A stretch of 64,000 bases of DNA, from positions 124,001-188,000 of the forward strand of contig JACREY010000003.1 of NCBI GenBank assembly GCA_016218085.1. Direction: 5' to 3'. The stretch is from Ignavibacteriota bacterium (GTDB lineage Bacteria; Bacteroidota; Ignavibacteria; Tepidaquicellales; Tepidaquicellaceae). This document shows, piece after piece, positions 44,552 through 54,276 of the stretch. Under the pieces are notes generated by a model. That model did no database searches. It had not been told where the DNA came from and saw only the letters and a list, made by a program, of their open reading frames with translations. Both the position numbers and the translations under genes were made by a program. Position 1 is the stretch's first letter; each line of letters begins with the position of its first letter.

Positions 44552-45652
44552 CTAATATTCTAAAGTTGATTTATATAAATGCATATAGTTTTCAATCATA
44601 TTTTTTATTGTATATTTACTAAGTGTTACAATCGCATTTATTTGTAATTCACAAAAAAGCTTTTTGTCTTTTGAAAGAGTCAATATTGCATCTTTTAATT
44701 CATCAGTGGAACCTTCTTTTATTATCAATCCTGAAACTCCGTTCTCGATTACATTGCCTATCCCGCCAACATCTGTCATTATTACAGGTAGGCCTATGGC
44801 CATTGATTCAAGCATTACATAAGGTACACCTTCATATCTTGAAGACATTACCAAAATATCAAAATTCTGTAAATATTCAAATAAATCTTTTCTGTATTTT
44901 TCAATCCTGACATATTTTTGCAGTGAATATTTTTCGATATAATTCTCAAGTTTGAATTTATCCTCCCCTTCCCCAATAATAGTAAGATGAAAGTCTGTAA
45001 ATTCATCCTTTAACTTTCTTACTGATTCAAGTAAAATATCTTGTGCTTTCTGAAAAGTCAATCTGCCTACATTTACAAGTTTAATCAATTCTTCAGAAGA
45101 ACTACCAGTAGCTTTTCTGTATTGTGTAAATTTATTTTCATCAATTCCATTATATATTACTTTAATTTTCTCTTCTTTTATTCCGAAATATTTCTTAAGC
45201 ATCTCCTTATCATTGTATGATATTGCTATCTGAAAATCAGAAAAATATTGCTTCACTTTTTCAATAATCTTTCTTTTTAACGGTAAATTTTCCAGCTGTT
45301 TCATCGTATAAAATAATCCGTGTCTAGTTTCAAAAGATATTCTTGAGCTAGAAAACTTACCTATCAAACAAGGTAAAATTCCCGAATTAGAATGGATAAT
45401 ATCAATTTTTTTCTCTCTTATAAACCTGTAAATATTTTTTAATCCTCTAAATGAGAAAGCATTTTTATCTCCGTTTTCAAATACAAATTCTTCTAACTCT
45501 GCCTTTTTCAGATATTCCGAAAGGTCGCTTTTTTGGGGAGTTGCAATAAATACTTTAAATTCATCTCTCGGTAAATTCTCTGCAAGATCCACCACATATC
45601 GTTCAGTCCCGTTTAAAGCAGTACCCAATACTACATACAAAATTCTAATCAT
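44552..45652 (-). CDS. GT4 glycosyltransferase
   Basis: 366 residues of GT-B fold. GTALNGTERYVVDLAENL at the N-terminus, IIHSNSGILPCLIG, VNVGRLTFQKAQDILLESV, IIGEGEDKFKLENYI and SSRYEGVPYVMLESMAIGLPVI are typical of GT4 enzymes. The E-x7-E region is present. It is 7 nt from the next GT4 gene; the two may add neighbouring residues. Specificity cannot be read. Confidence 0.88.
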   Translation of the reverse strand: MIRILYVVLGTALNGTERYVVDLAENLPRDEFKVFIATPQKSDLSEYLKKAELEEFVFENGDKNAFSFRGLKNIYRFIREKKIDIIHSNSGILPCLIGKFSSSRISFETRHGLFYTMKQLENLPLKRKIIEKVKQYFSDFQIAISYNDKEMLKKYFGIKEEKIKVIYNGIDENKFTQYRKATGSSSEELIKLVNVGRLTFQKAQDILLESVRKLKDEFTDFHLTIIGEGEDKFKLENYIEKYSLQKYVRIEKYRKDLFEYLQNFDILVMSSRYEGVPYVMLESMAIGLPVIMTDVGGIGNVIENGVSGLIIKEGSTDELKDAILTLSKDKKLFCELQINAIVTLSKYTIKNMIENYMHLYKSTLEY

Positions 45653-45664
45653 TTATATTTAATA

Positions 45665-46675
45665 TTAATTCCAAAAATTATCATTTGATGTTTTAATAAG
45701 CTCGATATCATCTTCATTTTCAAATTTACTTGTGTACATCCCTTTTTTAATCTTATTTTTTGTCGAAAAAAACAATTTTAGCATAAATTTGTATTGATAA
45801 AATTTCTGTTTCTTTTTACCAGTAAAAGTTTTTCTGAATCCAAGAATCGAAATCCTGAACAATAGTCCAGAAATATGCATAATTCGAAAAATAAACATAA
45901 AAAAAATATTCTTATGTAAAATATAATATAAAATCCTGCTCCTTGTCATATGATAATAATATAAATTTTCACCCTTAAAGCTTCTTACGCTGCTTCTTTC
46001 CGAATGCCATATTTGTATATTCGGTAAAACAACAATCTTATATCCTTTATCTTTTATTCGCTTTTGTAAATCCACATCTTCATAATACAAAAAGAAAGTT
46101 TCGTTAAACCCTGAAATCATTTTATAAACATTCGACCTAACGAACATAAAGGCACCAACCACCCAATCCGGATATATAGGTTCGTTAGACATGGATTTTA
46201 TTCCGGGATGTTTAAGCAGTTTTTCAATTTTTCTACTGCTACCTCTGCCGATTGCCTCAAAAAACTCCCACTTTAATCCGGGAAAATAGTTATATGTATA
46301 AGTTGCTTCATTGTCTGAATTTAGAAGTACACCTGAACATACACCAACATCAACATTATTTTCCATAAAATCATATAATTTGGAAAATACATCAGTAGTT
46401 AAGGTAATGTCAGGATTCACAAATACAAAATATTTCCCTGATGCATTAAGTACACCTTTGTTACATCCAGCTCCGAATCCTTCATTTTTATCATTAAAGA
46501 CAAATCTTATCTGTTTATATTTCTCAGGTAATGATTTTATACTTTTATCCGTTGAATTATTATCCGTTACAATTATCTCGTACTTCAAATTTCTTATATT
46601 CTCAATAATAGAATTAATACATTTGATTAAATGCAAGGTCGTATTAAAATTAACAATTATTATAGATAATTCCAT
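45665..46675 (-). CDS. GT2 glycosyltransferase, rhamnosyltransferase-like
   Basis: 336 residues. IIIVNFNTTLHLIKCINSI, VTDNNSTDKSI, NEGFGAGCNKGV, FVNPDITLTTDVF, YYEDVDLQKRIKDKGYKI and WHSERSSVRS follow the WbbL/rhamnosyltransferase branch, as does the N-terminal half of the fusion protein at 31.2 kb. A hydrophobic, basic C-terminal region after residue 245 may tie it to the membrane. Donor unknown. Confidence 0.87.
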   Translation of the reverse strand: MELSIIIVNFNTTLHLIKCINSIIENIRNLKYEIIVTDNNSTDKSIKSLPEKYKQIRFVFNDKNEGFGAGCNKGVLNASGKYFVFVNPDITLTTDVFSKLYDFMENNVDVGVCSGVLLNSDNEATYTYNYFPGLKWEFFEAIGRGSSRKIEKLLKHPGIKSMSNEPIYPDWVVGAFMFVRSNVYKMISGFNETFFLYYEDVDLQKRIKDKGYKIVVLPNIQIWHSERSSVRSFKGENLYYYHMTRSRILYYILHKNIFFMFIFRIMHISGLLFRISILGFRKTFTGKKKQKFYQYKFMLKLFFSTKNKIKKGMYTSKFENEDDIELIKTSNDNFWN

Positions 46676-46691
46676 TATTTAGCGAATAAAT

Positions 46692-47846
46692 TTAAACTTC
46701 GTTATTTTTAGAAATACTGTCCAGGCAATTCCTGATAATTTCTTCGTATTTGTATAAAGATTTTTCATTATTAAAATTATCCAAATACGTTTTTTTGCTG
46801 TTTTTAGCAATTCTATTATATAGGTCTTTGTCATTTTTCAGCTTTACAATTGTATTACTTAACTCTTCCGGATTACCATAATTATATGTCAGTCCGTTTT
46901 CGCCATCTTTTATTATTTCTAATGATATACCAACTTTAGTTGTAATTAATGGTTTTTCCATTAAAAGTGACTCCAGAACTACCATTGATTGGCCTTCTTC
47001 TTTAGATGTAATAACTATGCAATCCGCCTCATCTATCTTTCTTATAACATCGTTACGCATCATTTCCCCAAGAAATGTTACTCTTCTATCCAAAGAATAT
47101 ATTTTTACTAAATTTTTAAGTTCTTCGTAATACCTATGATTTACAACCTGACCTATAAAATCTACGGTTACAGAATCACTGCTTATTCTGTATAAAGCAT
47201 CTATAAGAACTTTTTGCCCTTTTAACGGATAAATTGAACCAATATTTAAAATACTAAAGTTACCGTCTCTTATTTTACTCAGATTAAGTTTATCGGAATA
47301 CTTAATATAATCCTTTTCATCAAGAGCAGAATAAATAACTTCTATACTTTTTAGGTTATTCTCTTTGGAAATAATATTTCTCAAATAATTCGATATTGTC
47401 AGGATTTTTATTGAAGTCTTCTTGTAAAAAATGAAAATCAATTTTCTGATTAATACTGGGTTTATTTTTTCTTTAACTGATACTATATAAGGTATTTTCA
47501 ATAAAACAACCGGTACCAAATCCGGAAAACAAACTGATGAATTTGCAAAACACAGATCAACCGGACCGTTCTTTTTCAAAAAATAATATATTTTATATAT
47601 TTTCCTGAAGTTCCTTATAAAAAATCCAACATAACTTTTCAGGCGAAACGCAGAAAAAGGAAAAACCATACCCTTAACTGTCAAGGAAATATCGGAATAC
47701 TTCGCATATTCAGAAACTCTTTCACCTTCTGGAAAAATCGATATAATTCTAAATTTCTTTTGTAACTGCTTTAGCAATTTTAAGAAATCTTCTTCACCAC
47801 CACCGGAAAGACTGCTTGACTGCGATATTAATAGAATCGTTTTCAA
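46692..47846 (-). CDS. GT4 glycosyltransferase
   Basis: 384 residues of GT-B fold. SSLSGGGEEDFLKLLKQL is the N-terminal Gly-rich acceptor-side loop; LNIGSIYPLKGQKVLIDAL, TFLGEMMRNDVIRKI and SKEEGQSMVVLESLLMEKPLI form the donor half with E-x7-E. The start is TTG; no upstream alternative is evident. Substrates unknown. Confidence 0.86.
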   Translation of the reverse strand: MKTILLISQSSSLSGGGEEDFLKLLKQLQKKFRIISIFPEGERVSEYAKYSDISLTVKGMVFPFSAFRLKSYVGFFIRNFRKIYKIYYFLKKNGPVDLCFANSSVCFPDLVPVVLLKIPYIVSVKEKINPVLIRKLIFIFYKKTSIKILTISNYLRNIISKENNLKSIEVIYSALDEKDYIKYSDKLNLSKIRDGNFSILNIGSIYPLKGQKVLIDALYRISSDSVTVDFIGQVVNHRYYEELKNLVKIYSLDRRVTFLGEMMRNDVIRKIDEADCIVITSKEEGQSMVVLESLLMEKPLITTKVGISLEIIKDGENGLTYNYGNPEELSNTIVKLKNDKDLYNRIAKNSKKTYLDNFNNEKSLYKYEEIIRNCLDSISKNNEV

Positions 47847-47864
47847 AAATATTCATTAAAATTT

Positions 47865-48599
47865 TTAGTAAAATACCTTTGAAAATAAAACTTTCTTTAT
47901 AAAATTTGATAATATAATTCTATCGAAAATTCTTGCACCGTTTTCTCTTGCAATTTTTATAATTTCGGCGCCTTGATATTTCAGATATCTCCTTGTTAAT
48001 GTTTCCTCATAGTCCCTGTAATACGCTAAATTTTTATCAATATAAACTGGTTCAGATATTTTTAACATTTTTAAAATAAGGTCATAATCGAAAACATATT
48101 TAAGTTCTTCGTTAAGACCCCCAGTTTTTTCAAATAACTCCTTTCTGAAAAAAGTACAGGGTTGTCTTATTAGATCCGCACTAATATGTATTAAAAAATC
48201 CTGGTTATACCTTGTAGTTTTTTCTTTTCTAATAATCTCTTTTTTTTTATTTACAAATGTCAGATTCCCGTACAAAAATCCGACTTTACTGGTTCTAAAA
48301 TGTTCTTCTATTTCACCAAAAATATTTTTTTCGTAAAAATCATCTGAGTTAATCCAAGCTATGATTTCTCCGCTAGCAATTTTCATTCCTTTGTTTATAG
48401 CATTTGCAGCGCCACTGTCTTTTTCAGAAATCCAATTCAAATGTGAATATTGATTTAATATTTCAAGTGTCCCATCAGTCGAACCTCCGTCAACAATAAT
48501 GTGTTCAACATCACTATGATTTTGATTTATAACAGACTCAATTGTATCTTTTATAAACGAAGCCTGATTTAAAGTAGGTGTAATTATCGATATTTTCAT
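47865..48599 (-). CDS. GT2 glycosyltransferase
   Basis: 244 residues. SIITPTLNQASFIKDTIES, IIVDGGSTDGTLEIL, GAANAINKGM and IIAWINSDDFY, with the metal-binding DD, are the WcaA-like GT2 set. It ends with a basic C-terminus. It follows the flippase gene by 21 nt. Substrates unknown. Confidence 0.88.
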   Translation of the reverse strand: MKISIITPTLNQASFIKDTIESVINQNHSDVEHIIVDGGSTDGTLEILNQYSHLNWISEKDSGAANAINKGMKIASGEIIAWINSDDFYEKNIFGEIEEHFRTSKVGFLYGNLTFVNKKKEIIRKEKTTRYNQDFLIHISADLIRQPCTFFRKELFEKTGGLNEELKYVFDYDLILKMLKISEPVYIDKNLAYYRDYEETLTRRYLKYQGAEIIKIARENGARIFDRIILSNFIKKVLFSKVFY

Positions 48600-48620
48600 T
48601 TTATTCGTTTTATTGTAATC

Positions 48621-50132
48621 TTATCCTATTAAAAGTTTAGAACTAATTCTATATATTATTGATTCACTGTTCATATATCTTTCAAGATCACAGGGTTTAA
48701 AAAACCTAAATATTCTGAATGTGGCAACCGAAACCAATATAATTACGGTAGGAATTATCAAAATCTTTTGTATATGATTTAATAGAAAAATATTTACTGT
48801 ATATGCAGAAGAAAAACAAATTAAAAAAAGTAATATTACTTTAATAACCTGCGTTACTGTGTCAAAAATAATACTGTTAAGAAATTTGTACTGATAATAG
48901 ACAGAAACGACAAATGAAAATAATATAGCAACTGCATAAGCAATTAAAACAGAATAATATCCGAAATTATTATATAAAATTAAAAAAACAAGTGCGTTTA
49001 TTACAACATTTACTGCCTGTAGTACAATTGTAATATGAGGTTTTTTTGTCAACAAGTACTGATAAAACGGTATAATTGTAAAACTTCCAATGAAAAACGA
49101 ACTTAATACTACCACAACACCAAATGTTATTAGTTCCACTTCTTTCCCTATCCATAAAAAAACAAATGAATAAGTGCAGAAGAAAACAATGACTAAAACA
49201 GGTTGTAAAAGAATGAAAGATTTTTGTTCCAAATCATGAATTATGCCCCTAATCTTCGCCATATCGGTTAATTTCGCAAGATATGGCAGCAAAGGATAAT
49301 AAGCCTTGTTTATTAGTCCTTGAAATTGATTTCTGAATTTTAATGCAATATCAAAAAAACCGACTTCCTTAATCCCCAAAAAATTCGATATTAATATTTT
49401 TGTAAGGGGTTCATAGAACAAGCTTATAAGTCCTGAAGAATAAATCTGGAAACTGTATTTTATTTGTTTTTTCGAAACTCTTTTAAAATTATTTCCAAGC
49501 CCTTTAAAACTTGTTTTTCCCCAAATTTTGTAAAATGAAAAAACTATTAAAATTAGCCAAATTGATGCAGAAGCAAATATTCCTGTTCCGATAACATCAA
49601 GTGAAAAACCGAGCAATATAGCAGTTAATGTACATCCCCAATACATTAAATTATAAACCAATTGAAGTATATTAGTTAATATAATCTTCTGTTGAGAATC
49701 TATAACCGCTGCAAATAATTGTCCGATAAGCATAAAAGAATTACTCAAAACCGAAAAATTGTAGAAAATTTTTGACATAGAATAATATTCAACCGGAACA
49801 TTTAAAATACTGAGTAAAACTAACTTATTGAAATATATACTTATAAATGTTACAGGAATTAATAGTAAGCAGGTTATTACTAAAGTAACAATAATATCAA
49901 GATTGGATTCATCGGTCTTCCCCTGCTCTGAAAGAAATTTCAACAGAGTTGTATTCAACCCAAGATTAACAAAAATATTCAAATTACCTATAACAGAAAT
50001 TACAGAAAATAGACCATACACTTCTGTACCGAGGATTTTTATAAAGATTGGAATTGTAACAAATGTAAGCACAAAAGAAATAATCAACTGCAAGACACCG
50101 CTGAAAGAATTTTTATATAAAGTAGTTCTCAT
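48621..50132 (-). CDS. wzx: Wzx-type polysaccharide flippase
   Basis: 503 residues with about 14 hydrophobic helices and short loops throughout, starting LYKNSFSGVLQLIISFVLTFVTIPIFIKILGTEVYGLFSVI, the MATE/Wzx-type N-terminus (helix, then ILG-x-x-x-YG). It should flip undecaprenyl-linked repeat units across the inner membrane for the polymerase. wzx lies four genes after wzz, as in many Wzx/Wzy loci. Confidence 0.87.
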   Translation of the reverse strand: MRTTLYKNSFSGVLQLIISFVLTFVTIPIFIKILGTEVYGLFSVISVIGNLNIFVNLGLNTTLLKFLSEQGKTDESNLDIIVTLVITCLLLIPVTFISIYFNKLVLLSILNVPVEYYSMSKIFYNFSVLSNSFMLIGQLFAAVIDSQQKIILTNILQLVYNLMYWGCTLTAILLGFSLDVIGTGIFASASIWLILIVFSFYKIWGKTSFKGLGNNFKRVSKKQIKYSFQIYSSGLISLFYEPLTKILISNFLGIKEVGFFDIALKFRNQFQGLINKAYYPLLPYLAKLTDMAKIRGIIHDLEQKSFILLQPVLVIVFFCTYSFVFLWIGKEVELITFGVVVVLSSFFIGSFTIIPFYQYLLTKKPHITIVLQAVNVVINALVFLILYNNFGYYSVLIAYAVAILFSFVVSVYYQYKFLNSIIFDTVTQVIKVILLFLICFSSAYTVNIFLLNHIQKILIIPTVIILVSVATFRIFRFFKPCDLERYMNSESIIYRISSKLLIG

Positions 50133-50134
50133 TA

Positions 50135-51073
50135 TTATTTTTTCTGTACATCTTTAATTTTACCGAAAACAAGCATATGGTCGAAAGATAGATTATAGTA
50201 ACTGTAAGTGAATTTTTTATTATTAAAAATATTAAGAAAAAACTTTACCATATTCTTCATGCGGACAACTGTCAGATTTTTAATAAAATTTTTTACGTTT
50301 GTTAAAAAGGTACCATTGTAAGGTAATTTAATTATTTCAATTAATTCAAGACCGTTGTTATTCAGAAATACTCCAGCGCTTTTCGGTGAAAAGAAAGATA
50401 TATGCTCCCAGGAACTGTAGTAAGACCAAAGATTTCCCGATAATTTCGAATTAATACTGTTAATATTACCGGTTCCAAAAACTATTAACCCATCGGCCTT
50501 CAAATAGCTCTTAATTAAATCAGCAAACTCATTAGGATTCTTCAAATGCTCTATTAAATCAAAAAAAATTATTAAATCAAAGCTGTTTGGAAGATAATCT
50601 CCATAATTCAAAAAACCATTTTTAATCTTAATATTAAATTTATTTCCAGCAAAAGTACTCGCGAATTTTGATGGTTCAACTCCATACTTTTCCCATTTAT
50701 CATCCGGAAACTCATTAAGTAGAAAACCGAATCCGCTTCCAAGTTCTAAAACCCTACCTTTGTCAATTTTTTTTCTTATTAAATTATATATTTTCCTGTG
50801 TTCTTCAGGCAAGTTATCTTTCGGTTCGGAATTCAAATTATAATATTCAGAATTAAATTCATAATAATAAATATTTAAGTAACTGCTTTTAATTTGCGGG
50901 CTAGCGTAATGATGACCGCAATACCTACATATGTATAATGATACATCAGGTGCATTACCTGAATAATTTAGGATCTTAAGGGTATTATTACTGTAATATT
51001 TTATTCCGAATTTTATTTTGTTTATCGAAGTTCCGCAGACTGGACAGTCTACATCCTCAAAAATATTCTCCAT
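50135..51073 (-). CDS. SAM methyltransferase with N-terminal zinc-ribbon
   Basis: 312 residues. An N-terminal CPVCG (residues 10-14) and a later CRYCGHHYASPQ form a CxxC/CxxC zinc-binding pair. The Methyltransf_23-like domain follows, with VLELGSGFGFLLNEF, YGVEPSKFASTFA and FDLIIFFDLIEHLKNP. This combination is common in glycan loci, in sugar or aglycone methyltransferases. The C-terminal 60 residues are basic and may contact the membrane. Stop and start codons overlap the acyltransferase gene by one base. Confidence 0.86.
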   Translation of the reverse strand: MENIFEDVDCPVCGTSINKIKFGIKYYSNNTLKILNYSGNAPDVSLYICRYCGHHYASPQIKSSYLNIYYYEFNSEYYNLNSEPKDNLPEEHRKIYNLIRKKIDKGRVLELGSGFGFLLNEFPDDKWEKYGVEPSKFASTFAGNKFNIKIKNGFLNYGDYLPNSFDLIIFFDLIEHLKNPNEFADLIKSYLKADGLIVFGTGNINSINSKLSGNLWSYYSSWEHISFFSPKSAGVFLNNNGLELIEIIKLPYNGTFLTNVKNFIKNLTVVRMKNMVKFFLNIFNNKKFTYSYYNLSFDHMLVFGKIKDVQKK

Positions 51074-51684
51074 TATGCGCTTTTTATCATTTTTATAAAC
51101 TTTGCAGGATTCCCACCCCAGATCTCACCTTCTGGGATATCTTTTGTTACTACACTACCGGCTGCTACAATTGATCTCTTCCCAATTTTTACCCCTTTCA
51201 GAATAATGCTGTTTGCTCCGATAAATACGTCATCATCGATAAAAATCGGTTTTGAATTAATTTTATCTGTATTGTGTATCCTTCTGTCTAAATAATCTAT
51301 TGGATGAAAATCCGTATCCCAAATCGAAACATTACCTCCACAGTTTATATATTTACCGAAAATAATCTCTCTTGTACAATATAAAGAAACACCTGAAAAC
51401 CCGGTATAGTCTCCTATAATAAGTCTTGCATTTCCTGCTACGTAGATAGAACTTCTTTTGTAGAGACCTACAAAATTATCTTTTGTGTTGCTATTGAAAA
51501 TTACTCTGTTTCCAAATACTATTTCAGAATTTTTAGAAAACATAAAAAGTGGAAAAGAAAAATATCTTATATTTTTACCAAACTTTACTTTTGAGTACTT
51601 AAGTTTATAATAAACGCTTATTAATTTACTTAAAACAGCAGAATATTTGTTCCTGGCTTTAAAATTATATTTTGCTATATCCAT
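51073..51684 (-). CDS. WcaF-like hexapeptide-repeat acyltransferase
   Basis: 203 residues. Left-handed beta-helix repeats run from about residue 50 to 190 (for example IIGDYTGFSGVSLYC, VFIGANSIILKGVKIGKRS, SIVAAGSVVTKDIP), ending with the classic IWGGNPAKFIK. WDTDFHPID carries the catalytic His of the maltose/WcaF branch of O-acetyltransferases. It probably O-acetylates a sugar of the polysaccharide using acetyl-CoA. Confidence 0.9.
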   Translation of the reverse strand: MDIAKYNFKARNKYSAVLSKLISVYYKLKYSKVKFGKNIRYFSFPLFMFSKNSEIVFGNRVIFNSNTKDNFVGLYKRSSIYVAGNARLIIGDYTGFSGVSLYCTREIIFGKYINCGGNVSIWDTDFHPIDYLDRRIHNTDKINSKPIFIDDDVFIGANSIILKGVKIGKRSIVAAGSVVTKDIPEGEIWGGNPAKFIKMIKSA

Positions 51685-53096
51685 TAAACTTTTGTATTCA
51701 CTTTTTTTAATAAAATCACATAATTGGCAGCTGCTAGCCCAAAAAAGAAATGCATTTGAAATGCATTCTGTCCTAATGTAAATGCCCCAGCATAAATGCT
51801 ATGAAAGGAAATAAAAAAAACAATTAAATGTAATACTATACTTATTTTCTGTTCGTTCAAATCACTTGATAATTTTATGGACTTATAGCTAATTCTGATC
51901 ATTGAAATCAGATAAAAAATGTAACTAGATAATCCTATTATTCCTGTTTCGCATAAAAAATTCATAAACGTAGTATGTGCATCAAGCCCTTTAACGATAT
52001 TATCATACAAAAGTTGAGGCAAAACATTGTAATTTTCCGAAACCTCAAAAAACATAAAATAGCCAACTCCTGTTAGCGGGTTGTGTAAAAAAGCGTTAAG
52101 CGCGACTATCCATATTAATATCCTTGATTCAAGTGAATTTTTTATAAGTCTTCCGTCATCTGAGACTGAAAATAAATCAAAATCAACTTCTCCAACTCGC
52201 TGTGTTATTACATTCCCAAGACCTGTAAACATAAATAGCGAAAAAAGAACTAAGAATAACAAGATAAAAATAAAAAATTTGCTTTTAATGAAATCTGATA
52301 TGCTTTTTTGAAATCTTGCCGTCAAAAACAATCCATATAGAAACGAACAGGTAAAGCCAATCCAAGAATTCCTTGATAAAGTTGTTATTAAGGTAATAAA
52401 TACAACTAGGGTCGCTAGTTTTATTAAAGTATTTGATTTTCCGAGTATAAAATAGCAGTAAAGTCCTATCAACAATGCAACAGGAGTGAAATCAAAAAAT
52501 GCAAGTCCGGAAATATCTGCAAATCTAATTCTTTTTGTAATGACAATAAATACTATTACTAGAGTGCCAAAGAAAAAAGTTGAATAGAAAAATGCATTTA
52601 TTAGCTTAAATATTCTCACTGTTGTATTACTATACCTGAATACAACATAAGAAGTAGTTATGAAAATTATAAATCCAAAAGCGTAATATGCACTGATCCA
52701 TGAAAAATGAGGTGAATTTAACGAGGATAATATAACAGCAAATACAAGTAAGCCCCCAGAAGTCCTAATAATTTTAGGCAGATTTTCCTGGGCAAAAAAA
52801 TCGGATTTTTTATTTAATAAAAAATGAAAAATCATCAAATAAGCTACTATATTTGCAAACTGATTTCTTAATGGGAATGAAATTTCAAAGAATAATGAGA
52901 TAACAAAAAAAATCATCATATGCCTGTCAAAATAATATACGAACATTATCAAAACAGGGATTGAAAGACTCAGAACCATATATTTATAATCCTGAGTTAT
53001 AAGGAAAAAAAGCGCAACTGATATTAGGGTTGCGAAAAAAACAAAATATGCGGCTTTTATGATTTTATAATCAGATTTTAAAATTAAATTATTCAA
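51684..53096 (-). CDS. wzy: O-antigen ligase/polymerase-family protein (Wzy-like)
   Basis: 470 residues with about 11 helices and one large periplasmic loop near residues 325-385 (GRLIKNSLESRILIWIVALNAFLHNPLTGVGYFMF). TTLSRNSWIGFTCSFLYGLF and NPLTGVGYF are the Wzy_C/O-antigen ligase family marks. With Wzx, Wzz and Wza next to it, it is most likely the polymerase, not a ligase such as WaaL. Start and stop overlap both neighbours (4 nt with wzz, 1 nt with the acyltransferase). Confidence 0.86.
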   Translation of the reverse strand: MNNLILKSDYKIIKAAYFVFFATLISVALFFLITQDYKYMVLSLSIPVLIMFVYYFDRHMMIFFVISLFFEISFPLRNQFANIVAYLMIFHFLLNKKSDFFAQENLPKIIRTSGGLLVFAVILSSLNSPHFSWISAYYAFGFIIFITTSYVVFRYSNTTVRIFKLINAFFYSTFFFGTLVIVFIVITKRIRFADISGLAFFDFTPVALLIGLYCYFILGKSNTLIKLATLVVFITLITTLSRNSWIGFTCSFLYGLFLTARFQKSISDFIKSKFFIFILLFLVLFSLFMFTGLGNVITQRVGEVDFDLFSVSDDGRLIKNSLESRILIWIVALNAFLHNPLTGVGYFMFFEVSENYNVLPQLLYDNIVKGLDAHTTFMNFLCETGIIGLSSYIFYLISMIRISYKSIKLSSDLNEQKISIVLHLIVFFISFHSIYAGAFTLGQNAFQMHFFFGLAAANYVILLKKVNTKV

Positions 53097-54268
53097 TTTA
53101 CTTCTTTGATTTTACTCAAAATGCTCTTGAGAATGTGCCGGTATATCAAAATCGAACTATATGAAAAAAATAATGCTATAAAAAATGAAGCAAGAATATA
53201 AACTGCTCTTTTGGGTTTGGCCTTTATTTCGGGTACATATGGCTGATCGAGTATTATTACCGAAGGGGTTTCCCTTTTTTCCTCAATCTTTGCCTGTTCA
53301 AATATCGGAAGAATGTAAACCAGTAATTTTGATTGAATTTCCACATTCCTTGTCAGTCTAAAAAAATTCATCATAATATCAGGACCTCCTTTTAAACTGA
53401 GCGAAGAGGGACTCTCTTCCGAACTTGTACTTTTTATTTGTTCAATTTGTCTTCTTAATGCATCTATTTTATTCTGTTGAAGTTTTATTTCCGACTGTTC
53501 GGGACTTATTATTTTTTTCAGTAGTTCCAACTTTACTTCTTCAGCTTTGAGTTCCGCTTCCATTGTGAATTGTGACTGAGTAGCTGCCTTCATTTGTAAA
53601 TCCGGAGCCAAACCATATCTATCCTGAAATATTTTCAAACTATCTTCTGCGGTTTTTAAATCGTTTTTAATGATTTTATATCGAGTTTCAATAAACTCCT
53701 TGTTATTCTTTGCGTTCAGAGCATTCATCTCAGTGTTTATTTTATTCAATTCGAATATAAGAAAATCACAAATCTGCTTTGATCTTTCTGGGTTTTTATC
53801 ATAAACTGCGATTTCCATTGTTCCGGCAACCTTATCCTTATTAATCTCCATTATATTTTCTTTGAAATGCTTAATACAATCCTGCATATGCTTAAATTCC
53901 CATTCATCATTCAGTTTAAATTTAACAACTACTTCTTCAATACATCTCCTGCTTAAGAGTATATTCTCATATAAGGCAAGCTCTTTGGATGCGGATGATC
54001 CGCCTGCAAGTTCACCTACGTCTCCCAAACCGGGAATCGATGTTCCTGAACTCAGCATCCCGCTCAAACCACTTGATTTACTTGTGATTTTTACAACACC
54101 CACGGATTTAAATATCGGTGCAATCACAAAATACATTAGAATACCCACAATCACACTGATTACAATACTTACGCCTAATATTGTTTTCTTAAATTCAAGA
54201 AACAATTTTATATAATCTATAATTGATAATCTTTTCGTCAGATTTTGATTATTTTGGTTTGAATCCAT
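53093..54268 (-). CDS. wzz: Wzz/GNVR-type chain-length determinant without kinase
   Basis: 391 residues. An N-terminal helix (about 31-52) and a C-terminal helix (about 362-382) flank a periplasmic part. This holds a Gly/Ser-rich LSGMLSSGTSIPGLGDVGEL segment, a long coiled coil (205-290) and the GNVR-like LTRNVEIQSKLLVYILPIFEQAKIEEKRETPSVIILDQP with PKRA before the last helix. No tyrosine-kinase domain follows. It should set polymer length and link the polymerase to Wza. Confidence 0.93.
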   Translation of the reverse strand: MDSNQNNQNLTKRLSIIDYIKLFLEFKKTILGVSIVISVIVGILMYFVIAPIFKSVGVVKITSKSSGLSGMLSSGTSIPGLGDVGELAGGSSASKELALYENILLSRRCIEEVVVKFKLNDEWEFKHMQDCIKHFKENIMEINKDKVAGTMEIAVYDKNPERSKQICDFLIFELNKINTEMNALNAKNNKEFIETRYKIIKNDLKTAEDSLKIFQDRYGLAPDLQMKAATQSQFTMEAELKAEEVKLELLKKIISPEQSEIKLQQNKIDALRRQIEQIKSTSSEESPSSLSLKGGPDIMMNFFRLTRNVEIQSKLLVYILPIFEQAKIEEKRETPSVIILDQPYVPEIKAKPKRAVYILASFFIALFFSYSSILIYRHILKSILSKIKEVN

Positions 54269-54276
54269 TTTTAAAA

